Assembly (NCBI RefSeq): GCF_023101765.2
Contig: NC_064232.1
Coordinates: 7,321,933 to 7,385,932 of the forward strand
Source of the DNA: Spodoptera frugiperda
Lineage: Eukaryota; Arthropoda; Insecta; Lepidoptera; Noctuidae
Reading direction: 5' to 3'
DNA length: 64,000 bases
Part shown: positions 23,401-35,400 of the stretch, in pieces
How the letters are laid out: each line of letters opens with the position of its first letter
Numbering within the stretch: position 1 is the stretch's first letter
Notes under the pieces: model-generated
Told to the model about the DNA's origin: nothing
What the model saw: only the letters and a program-made list of their open reading frames with translations
Databases searched by the model: none
Position numbers and translations under genes: made by a program

Positions 23401-26400
23401 GCGTAGCTTCACTGACACCTACATAGCTTCACTGACGGACAGACTGACAGACTATTCAAAAGTGCCTAGTTAAGGATTAATTGAAACAAATCTTTCGATT
23501 TTGACTTTAAGATACTGATTAGACACTTCTTACTTGTAGTAAAGGGGCTAGTTTAGGTACTACGTCTGGCTAAGTGACAGTTTAGGGGTGAAAACGACCA
23601 TTATAGGTTTACACGTATGTTATGAGTCCCTTGTAATAGGGGGTGAGCCTATTTTCTAGACTAAATATTTTAGAACAATGTAAAACCCAAACATTTAATC
23701 CCCCATCAATTTAATACAAGATTTCTTGCTTAGCAGTCGCTCTCTGAGTTTTGTTTTTCATAGTTCTGCTAAGCAGCATCCGGATCACCTGATGGTAAGC
23801 GATCAGCGCTGCCCATGGACACCCGCAACACCAGAGGAGTTTACAAGTGCGTTCCCGACCTTTGTGCTTATATCATTCCTTTTATAAAAAAACGTAACGT
23901 CACGCCTTTTATCCCCGAAAGGGTAGGCAGAGGTGCACATTATGGCACGTAATGCCGCTATACAATGTATACCCCTTTTCACCATTTGTGTTATAAGTCC
24001 CATGTAATAGGGGGTGAGCCTATTGCCATATACTGGCCACAATTCCAGACTCCGTGCTACTACTGAGAAATTTTCGAAAAACCGACAAAACCCCAGTAAT
24101 ACTTTGCCCGACCCGGGAATCGAACCCCTTGTCCGGAAACTTCTATAAAAATAAAACTTCTAACAATACCATGAACATGTTAAAGCCCCAATAACCCTAA
24201 ACAACCCATCACCTATAAAAATGAAAAAAAAAATAAAAACAATTAATTACCCATTTCTTGTACAGTGGCCAACATTTGTAATTTAACTCGCTGGGGTCCA
24301 GAATACTTTCTTTGTTTCGCGTTATACTGCCCAGAATTGTAGCTATTGCTAGTCGGGATTGGGGTCCCGGCGGTAATCGAACCTGGGGCGTTCTGGTAAT
24401 TTTGGCCCCCTTGATTCATTGAGGAAGGGTAGCTAGGGGTCATTTGAGACCCCTGGTTCATTGGGGTAGGGTAATTTGGGGTCATTTGAGACCCCTGGTT
24501 CATTGGGGTAGGGTAATTTGGGGTCATTTGAGACCCCTGATTCATTGGGGTAGGATAATTTTGGCTCATTTGAGACCCCTGATTCATTGGTGAGGGGTAA
24601 TTTTGGCTCATTTGAGACCCCTGGTTCATTGGTGAGGGGTAATTTTGGCTCATTTGCGCCCCTTGAGTGGGATAATTTTGGCTTGTCCCTGTCAAAGGAC
24701 TGACTGTTAGGTTAGGGTAAGAACTTTGGTTCATTAACGACCCCTGATTTTGAGGGGGTGTCTGATACCCCTGGTTCATTGGGGTCACAGGAACTTGAGG
24801 GTTTTGGTACGTATTATTAGTGAAGGAATCCTGGTTTGAAAAGAAACCTTGTTGGATAGGGGTCCCTTCAGTAATAGAGCCCTTTTTCATAGGGGCCGGT
24901 ATGAAAGATTCGGAATTAAAAGAGCTTTGGTACATTGGGGTGTCAAAAGCCTGGTTTATTGCAGGGTTTGAGAATGACCCTTGCGGACCACCGATAAAAG
25001 ACCCCTGGATAGGGGGATTCTGGAAGGATCTGCGTCCATGTATAACTGGTTGGGTCTGGTACTGAGTCGTGATTGGCGTACCATCAGTTATCGATCCCTT
25101 TTTGATAGGGGTGCTTGAGAATTGGGGGGTGGTATTCTGATAATTTTGGCTCATTGGACCCGATTGGAATGGGGTCTGGTTTATCGGCGTCCCATCAGTA
25201 ATAGACCCTTTTTTAATAGGGGCAGTATTTTGGCTCATTATGGTCTGTTGATAAGAGCCGGGTGTGTTTTGGAAATTCGGGTTTATTGGGGTCCCGCTGG
25301 TAATAGACCCGAAATTATTCGCATTAGGGGTATTGTAGGAGCAGCTTGGAATACTCCCAAAGCTGTTTGAGCTGAAGCTGCTGAAATTCTTCGTATTATC
25401 GTAAGTTGGGGTCCCAGACATGATCGAACCTTGGTTTACAGGGGTCCCACTGGTTATAGACCCCGTATTTTGGGTCACGTTTGAGGAAAACTGCCCCATA
25501 GAGGGGGTGAAAGGGGAGACAGCTTGGGTTATGGGGGTCCCTGACATTATAGACCCCTTTGCACCCATTATACTGCCTTGTGGTATAGTTTGTAAGACAG
25601 GTTTCATAGATTTCTGGTTTCCTGTATTTTGTGAGTAATTTGGGGTGCCTGCGGTTATAGAGCCTTGGGTTGGGGATTGGGGGACGGGGTTGGGGATTGG
25701 TCCCGTGGGGGTAGGGGGGCTTTGGTACCCGCTTTGGTTCTGATATTGCATGGAAGGTGGCAAATAGTTCCTCTTCATCCGAGCTTCGACTTCCATCACT
25801 AATTCTGGGCTAATTACTAAAAAAATAATAATAAAAAAAAACAAATAAAAGCAAAAAATATTATACAGAGAATAGCAAAAAAAAAATCACTTGAAGATGC
25901 ATTTCTACTGATTCATGCTTTATGCTTTAACTACTTTTGGTCAAACTTTTAACGGGAAATGTTGAGATTTGTTAATTTAGTAATATGTATTTTAAACTTT
26001 CGTACAGATTTTATTATGCCCATACTATGCGTAAATTAATTATGCAACGTCACGTCTTTTATCCTCGAAAGGTAGGCAGAGGTACACATTACGGCACGTA
26101 ATGCCACTGTACAATGTACAACCACTTTTCACCAGTTGTGTTATAAGTCCCATGTAATAGGAATCAAATTAATTAAAAACAAATATATATTTTTTAAATC
26201 TCAACATTTCGTAAAGCTTAAAAAAACGACAAAAATATTATAAAATCTAGCATTGCAGGTAACATCTAACGATATAAAATTGTACAATAGGGTTGATGAG
26301 TAATTTTTATTTCAATGTCCGTCTTGTAGATTATTTTAAAACATTACACACGTATTTTTTATTTTTTTACGGAAACAAATACTTTCGAAGATATATCGAT

Positions 26401-29400
26401 TTGATATTTTGCTCTCACTCCTAAACTTTGATTCGTTTTATCTAAGCATTGTTATCTTATATGACAAAATAAAAAAATACGTGTCTAATATTTGTTCATT
26501 ACCTAACTGACGGACTAAATAGATTTTTAATTTTCATACCCCGTCATCATCTCTATTTAAACAAGTCAGAGGTGATTTTAGTTTTAATTTTATATTATTA
26601 GATGTTTAATCAAAACTGATTGGAAATATTATTACTCCAATTTTATACCGTAGGTCACTTTCCTTATTATTTTCCTAAAATACAAAAAAATAGCACTTCT
26701 ACTATAGATACTCTATAGAAACTTAGATAACAAAAAATCATGCACGGTCTTTTCGGTCTTCTCACGAAAAGACCGTCTTTTCACCAAAAGACCGTCGTAT
26801 AAAATTGAAAAATAACAATATTTCCCATCACTTTGCTCTATAGACATCGCAAAACAAACTTGTAGATGGTCTTTCCAGTAGACTTACCCGGTGGTCTTTC
26901 CGTGACGGTCAGAAGACCGGTTCTTCTCACTCTTATACTTGTCGTGGACGACGGTGATGTGCTTTGCTGTTGAAAAGGTAATAAATATAAGCATGTTAAT
27001 ATGTAAATCTAAGACTTTTATTTAAAAAGGGGTAGGTAGAGTGAGTAGTAAACGAACTTTTAATTCGTACTGGTAAATGGTGGAAGACGCATCCACAGCA
27101 ACGTAGCATAGCACATCTCTAGTGGGAAGCACCCTTTAATTCAGTCGATAGAAATATATATTATTAAATAGGGCTCATGTTCACTCATGTATGTAAGTGC
27201 GCCTCGCTACTATCAGTTCACTTATTCGCTTACCCACACACGTTCATTCTCCCATTCAGTCATCATTCAAGTCTTTCACTAATGCTAAATAAACTTTATC
27301 CCCAATGAACTAAAGTCTATATTCCAACATACATACATATACAGCGTGTAACAAAATACCCATATACATCAAGAAGCACTGAAGAATACAGGTTGAATAG
27401 AATCTCTACACGAAATTTCAGCTTAAAATACGTACCTACGTGCGTAGGTAAACGTCGCATGATTCTTGATTTTATAAATCATACAAACTAATTTCGAAAC
27501 ATTTCTTCTGTAAATCTGATCGCCTAGTACCTATCTACCTAATTTTAATTCGCATGAAAAAATAAAAAATATTGGAAAAATTCATAACTTCGTTCCATGA
27601 AAACATGAGTTTAAAAAGCCCTTCCCGTATCGTTTGTTATGTTATCTAGAAACCGTGCACTTGATATGTATACCCCCTTTTTGTTACACCGTGTATATAT
27701 AAATACCATAGTGTACGTACCATAGAGCCAGTACTAGAAGTGACGACGTTGGCGGCGTCCTCGGGCGTCGCCATCGTGTGCCGCTTACTGCTGCCGCGGT
27801 TCATCATGTACCTAGCGTGAAGATATATAGGATAAAGTAACTATTATTTCATAAATTAATTATTATGTTATCGGATTACTCACGTAACTGTATGACATAT
27901 AGTCATCATATCTCGACTAGTTTCAAACCTTCCTAGAGGCTCATATTCATGAGCAGCATTCCGCGACAATCGCCGCGTCGACTTCCTCGTCAAACAGTTA
28001 CGTGAGTAAGCCGATAACATAATAATTAATTTAGTATGTCTCACGAGAGTTACAATAAAATTATTTCATAGATTTCATATACGTAACTAGCGACCCGCCC
28101 ACAGCTCCGCATGGGTGCAATGGTGATACATTATGCATGTATTATACATATAAACCTTCCTCTTGAATCACTCTATGTATTAAAAAAACCGCATCAAAAT
28201 CTTTTATTAAATTACGTTGAACGAAAACGAAACGAGAGCGCGTTCGGCGCTCTGATTGGACCGCGAATAAACTAACCAATCATTTAACCTTTAGTATAAG
28301 TTTGTTTTACGTTTGAAGTAATCAAAACGAGATCGCGTTGAGCGCTAGTTATTTGGTTAGTTGTTGTTTGGGTAGTTGATTGGTTAGTTTATTCGCGCTG
28401 ACCAATCAGTACAGAGCGCCAATCGCCCTCTCGTTTTAATTTTCAGTTATAATCTATAATATAAAAATAAGTCGGGTTTTCCTTCATGACGCTATAACTC
28501 CAGAACGCACGAACCGATTTCCACGGTTTTGCATTCGTTGGAAAGGTCTCGGGCTCCGTGAGGTTTATAGCAAAGAAAAATCAGGAAAATTACAAATTTT
28601 AGTGTGGTATTTAATATCTCACCTGCATAAATTAGTGTTATAAGCAGAGTCTGTGCTTTGCTCCTCAGATTGTTCCGCGTCCTCAGCGCGGGCCGGGGTG
28701 CCGCTGTCTGATACCTGTAGGGAATGGATTGAAGATATTGAATCAATATTACAATTTATAGACTGTTACGGTCGTTAATTGCTAATTGTGTTAAGAATCT
28801 TACTGCCGTACTCAGAGACATGAGGTTGTTGGAGCCCCAATTACCCCCCTTCCCAATCTCTGATTCCCAAACACCCCTTAAATTCCTAACCCCCAAAAGG
28901 CCGGCAACGTACTTGTAACGCCTCTGGTGTTTCAAGTGTCCATGGGCGGCGGCGATTGCTTACCATCAAGTGATACGCCTGCTCGTTTACTGGCGTATTC
29001 CATTCAAAAAACCCCTTTCCCAATTTTCCCAATCCCCGATTCCCCAACAACTTTCTTACGGCGCATTCCAATAAACTACCGATCGGTAAATTTGCTTACG
29101 AGCCGTAGAATTTTGACATAAGCTCCATACAAAATGTGTCAAAATTCTACGGCTCGTAAGCAAATTTACCGATCGGTAGTTTATTGGAATGCGCCGTTAA
29201 TTCCCAACCTCCAAAAGGCCGGCAACGCACTTGATTTATTTCGTTGCTCAATATAAGACAGGCCAGATTCATGTCCTGGGACTTCAGTGTTCCGGTGTTT
29301 ACATGGTTGTATCTACTGTAGATCCTGGTGTATAGGAATTGCAGTAGTTTCGGAAAATTGTATAAAAATCGTAAAATGGTGGCCAAAGGTAAGCGTCCAC

Positions 29401-32400
29401 ATATCTGCATCGTACGCATACCGTATAACATCATCGGCAATGTCTACATGCGATGCGTACCAATGACGTCATACGGCTTCGTGTTGCGTGCGATGCGTAC
29501 GATGCGGGCCTGTGGACTTGTACCTTTGGCCACCATTTTACAATTTTTATACAAGACAAGCTCGCCACAACCTCCCATACCGTTACAACCTCTATACACC
29601 AGGATCTACAGTAGATACAACCATGCAAACACCGGAACACTGAAGTCCAACGTCCCAGGGACATGATGGAGAAAATGATCAAATGACTGTAAAAATTAAA
29701 AAGCCAGTGTAATATTATAGTCCTATACAAAAATCGTCAATTTGTGTCTGAAAATAGAGTTATATAGCTAGAAGTATACGTACATTATAGTATACAAAAA
29801 TCGTCAATTTGTGGCTAAAAATAGAGCTAGAAGATAAATAGATATACGTACATGGTGGGCGGGCGCGGAGTGGCAGCAGGCGCGGTCCCGTCCGCGCGCC
29901 ACGTGCGCCCCGCCGTCCGACGCGCGACGACCGAACGTCGACGCTGGGGGGAGGGGGGACAACTTTATTATAAAGGATTAGCTTCTGGCTGCGGCTTCAC
30001 CCGCAAATAGCGTGTTTAATTCTCAAAAATTAAGTAGAAAAATTAAAAAACTGTACATATTATATCATTCAATTAACAAAATTAAACTACGATTATTGTG
30101 GAATTTTTATTAATCATTATATTATTATCTGCTTTCTCACATAAATGTTTGACGAGAAACTCGACTAGTTTCAGGCCGTGCTAGAGGCTTATATTTATAT
30201 AGGATTTTTATTGTATTGACAAGTCAAAATAATTCATTTTTGTCCTAAAAAACTACCCAATATTTTATACATATATGGTATCTGTATACACTAAATGATA
30301 AAATGACACTATACTAATGATGATGCCAGGTACCTTGCGTCTGCATGGCGTGCGGCGGTTTGAGCAGATGCTGGTCCTTGACGCTGAAGTACCGCGGGGG
30401 TGGTACTATACACTATACACTATACATATAATGATGATGCCAGGTACCTTGCGTCTGCATGGCGTGCGGCGGTTTGAGCAGATGCTGGTCCTTGACGCTG
30501 AAGTACCGCGGGGGTGGTACTATACACTATACACTATACATATAATGATGATGCCAGGTACCTTGCGTCTGCATGGCGTGCGGCGGTTTGAGCAGATGCT
30601 GGTCCTTGACGCTGAAGTACCGCGGGGGTGGTACTATACACTATACACTATACATATAATGATGATGCCAGGTACCTTGCGTCTGCATGGCGTGCGGCGG
30701 TTTGAGCAGATGCTGGTCCTTGACCGCGGGGGTGGTACTATACACTATACACTATACATATAATGATGATGCCAGGTACCTTGCGTCTGCATGGCGTGCG
30801 GCGGTTTGAGCAGATGCTGGTCCTTGACGCTGAAGTACCGCGGGGGTGGTACTATACACTATACACTATACATATAATGATGATGCCAGGTACCTTGCGT
30901 CTGCATGGCGTGCGGCGGTTTGAGCAGATGCTGGTCCTTGACGCTGAAGTACCGCGGGGGTGGTACTATACACTATACACTATACATATAATGATGATGC
31001 CAGGTACCTTGCGTCTGCATGGCGTGCGGCGGTTTGAGCAGATGCTGGTCCTTGACGCTGAAGTACCGCGGGGGTGGTACTATACACTATACACTATACA
31101 TATAATGATGATGCCAGGTACCTTGCGTCTGCATGGCGTGCGGCGGTTTGAGCAGATGCTGGTCCTTGACGCTGAAGTACCGCGGGGGTGGTACTATACA
31201 CTATACACTATACATATAATGATGATGCCAGGTACCTTGCGTCTGCATGGCGTGCGGCGGTTTGAGCAGATGCTGGTCCTTGACGCTGAAGTACCGCGGG
31301 GGTGGTACTATACACTATACACTATACATATAATGATGATGCCAGGTACCTTGCGTCTGCATGGCGTGCGGCGGTTTGAGCAGATGCTGGTCCTTGACGC
31401 TGAAGTACCGCGGGGGTGGTACTATACACTATACACTATACATATAATGATGATGCCAGGTACCTTGCGTCTGCATGGCGTGCGGCGGTTTGAGCAGATG
31501 CTGGTCCTTGACGCTGAAGTACCGCGGGGGTGGTACTATACACTATACACTATACATATAATGATGATGCCAGGTACCTTGCGTCTGCATGGCGTGCGGC
31601 GGTTTGAGCAGATGCTGGTCCTTGACGCTGAAGTACCGCGGGGTGGTACTATACACTATACACTATACATATAATGATGATGCCAGGTACCTTGCGTCTG
31701 CATGGCGTGCGGCGGTTTGAGCAGATGCTGGTCCTTGACGCTGAAGTACCGCGGGGGTGGTACTATACACTATACACTATACATATAATGATGATGCCAG
31801 GTACCTTGCGTCTGCATGGCGTGCGGCGGTTTGAGCAGATGCTGGTCCTTGACGCTGAAGTACCGCGGCGGCTGATGCTGGACGGCCGGTAGTTTGGCCG
31901 CCAGGTTCGTGTTGGGGAGCAGGGATACGTTCGGGGACGCCTGCTGCTGGGGATATATAGGAAATAAGAGGTTAGGTTGGCGAAATCTTGTATTGGAGGC
32001 TAAGAAGGGAGAGCCATGCTTCGGCACTGCTGGGTTGGCTCGACCGGAGTGATACCACGGCCGAACAGAAAATCGACGTGAAACAACGCTTGCGTTGTGT
32101 GAGTGAGGTTACCGGAGGCCCAATTATCCCCCTTCCCAATCTTCCCAATCCCCGATTCCCCAACAATCCCTAAATTTCTAACCCCCAAAAGGCTGGCAAC
32201 GCACTTAAGCTAAATTAAGTAGTTTAGGCACACCGTAAACAAGGTACACCGTATTTTTTAGTTAATTTTCTTTAATATTACTATAAAATTTTATTAACCC
32301 TATAATCAACATCAAGATTGCTACAAAAACCATGGATATTTTGTGAAAACTTAGTAATTTAGTTGTGATAATAATACACTTACATTGAAATGCGCCGACA

Positions 32401-35400
32401 CGTATAACGGCGAGGGTCGTAGATCCGCTGACGCCGCTCCGCATACTCCCAGCTCGCCACCCTGGTGGCAACATTATATTTACATCAATACATTTATATT
32501 TCATAGCTGCTCGACTAGTTTCAAGCCACAACGGGGCTTTTGGACTGCGGATCCATTAAACATTTTTCTTTTCATGTTATTCACGCAACATCAACCGTAA
32601 ACAGTTGATTGAAATTAAACTCATTTTTACCATCACCTATTTGCGGCGTTTGGGAGCGTCCCGTATGGGGAAATCTCTTACGACTTAATTTAAATCACAT
32701 ATTTGTGTGTCATCTTGGCTAACAATATAAGAAATTTACTTTTTCTCTTTGAGCTAATTTGATCACTCTTTACAAATACGACATTCTACGCGTCGCATGT
32801 CCTTAACATTCCTAGACAACCTACAACATTACAGCTCTTCTGTGGTCAAGGAACATGGAGCTGTTCACACAGAGTTCACATACTTGATTAATTTAATTAT
32901 TTATTTATTTTGTTTTCGTTGAAATATTTAGTTGTATTACGCTTCTGTGGACGAGTACTACTTGTAGTTTCATTTAAATCATATGAGTGATCTCCATACT
33001 TTATATGTCCATTACCTGGAGCTACGGACTACCTAGCGGCTTTACCGTTTCTCCGGCTCGACAAGCAGGAGTACAAACGGGGTGGTTTTTAGTCAGTAAA
33101 GCCGGGTCCAGACGAGTGTAACGTGTAATGTAATCCACCGTGTAATGTAACACGAATTCTACGTGTGGACGGCAGTACGAGCATTACATGTAACGCTCGC
33201 GCGGCGCTCGGGGTTGATCCATCGGCTGTCGGTTTTTCGCGCGAACACAAAGACGCAACTGAGTGGAAACAGCTTTTGAAATATTTTCGCGTTCACAATT
33301 CGCTTTGAGTTCGTGTGCCGTCCACACTGTTGATGCTAAATTACACGTAATGTTACATTACACGTTACACTCGTCTGGACCCGGCTTAAGAGTCTGACAC
33401 TCCCTCTCGCCTCGCCCAAGGCGAGAGAAGTCATTGGATGATTTTCCCCCCTCAAATAAAAGGTCCATACCTGTGTATGGCGACAGTCCCCGGGTCCGAC
33501 AGTATGTCTCCGTGTGGCGTGTGTCTCCGTGGAGCTGGGCTGGGCGGGCGGCGCCGGCGGCTCGTCTATTGCCGGGGCTACGGTCGACCCGAACTGGAAC
33601 AAATACGTAGCAATTACTAACATATTTCATTAATTTTAATACGATATTAAATTAACCCTTTAACTGCCGCAGTTGTATATAAGCAACTTAATATTTTATA
33701 GTTGTTAGTAGTAGTTACGGTTAAAGGGTTAATAGTAATTGTTAAGGCTAGTTTCCTGCTAGGCAAATTCAATACTTTTTTCGTAACGTCAAAAACTATG
33801 TTTTCTACGAATTTTGTATGAAATACTATTACGACGTCATAAGTTTTTGACATCAAATAGCAGCAGACTTATTTCTAGAAATTTAGCTAGAAAAAATCGA
33901 AAATTAAGTAGTTCATCAAATTTATGAATGAGAGTGTGATTATTTTTGAATATTTTATTGTATTGAAAAGTTATAATAATTTATTTTTGACCCAGTCATC
34001 ATCCCTATTGGGAAAATCCTGTCATGAGAGTGTAGGAAGATTTTTATAGTAAATAAATCTATACTAATATTATAAAGCTGAAGAGTTTGTTTGTTTGTTT
34101 GAACGCGCTAATCTCCGGAACTACTGGTCCGATTTAAATAATTCTTTTTGTGTTGAATAGTGCATTTATCGAGGAAGGCTATAGGCTATAAAACATCACG
34201 CTATGACCAATAGGAGCCGAGCAGAGCGGGTGAAACCGCGCGGAAGTAGCTAGTAAATAAATAAATAAACTCTATGACTGTGAACGTACCTTCTCCAAAT
34301 TCTCCGGCTGATCAGTCAAGTAGTCGACTGGTTCGCAAGGTACGGTCACCAGACAGTCCTGCGCTGTCGACTCTTCTGCGTCCATCTGTTCTTCTTCTAC
34401 GTTCTAGAAGGAGAGAAGATATGCTTTAGGCGTATTTATCATAGCAGGTATTACCATATTTTTACTGGTATTACCATACCCGGAGCTGCGGACTACCTAG
34501 CGGGTTTACCGGGGCTCCGGTTCGAAAAGCAGGAGTAGGAACGCGGTGGTTTTTAGTCAGTAAGAGTCTGACACTCCCTCTCGTCTCGCCCAAGGCGGGA
34601 GAAGTCATTGGATGATTCCCCTCAAAAAAGGTTATTACCATATAGATACCTAACAGTTGTATAATACTTATTTTGATTGTTAAAACATTTTTTTAAAAAA
34701 GGGAATGGCCTTAAAATATTATCCCTAAAACCCTCTCCGAAGTCTGATAAATACTATGCTGAAAACCGCATCGAAATCGGTTCAGCCAAATGCGAGATAA
34801 TCGCGCACAAACACACATACATACATATGTGTTTATGAAGTGTGATTGTATTTGAATACTTTATTATATTTCAAAGTCAAAATACCTTATTTTTAACCTA
34901 GGAAACTACCCCTTTGGTTAAATTGAGTGTCACATGGTACCTTTCTTTACTAAATCATTAAAAAAATAAGTTTTTTTTTAACTTACCTTACAGCTAGTCA
35001 GATCCAAAGGTTGTCCAGTTGTCGAATCCAGTGAATCTAGAATAAGAATACATTATGTATATAGTACTTATGGGGATTTTACTCAGATTGGTGATTAATG
35101 AAGTCGATAAATCTAAGGTTTAAATTGGAGATTATACTCAATTCGGTGAAGATTTTTTTGTTTTGATATTGGAATAGTTACCTTACGCTATAATACAAAG
35201 TAAGAAGAAAAATGTATATTATAATTAAAACAATAGAGCATTTAGTAGAAATACATGTCGCAACATGTTTTGAACCACTCAAGGTGGTGATTAGTATTTT
35301 GTTATCAAGTTTCTTTACTCAAAGTGGCGATTAATTCCTTAACTCAATAAAATGATTAGTATTATTTCTCAATCTGGTGATTAGTATTTTTTTTACTCAA

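Noticed and set aside
24243..24250. In-frame stop after Sik exon 18 as the protein end
   Set aside because: A gtaatt donor precedes it and exons 19-22 follow in matching phase with SIK motifs.
30763..31674. 303-codon plus-strand open frame of 38-residue repeats
   Set aside because: It is the antisense of the exon 13 donor array. The frame stays open only because the unit is 114 bp; it breaks at the two units with deletions.
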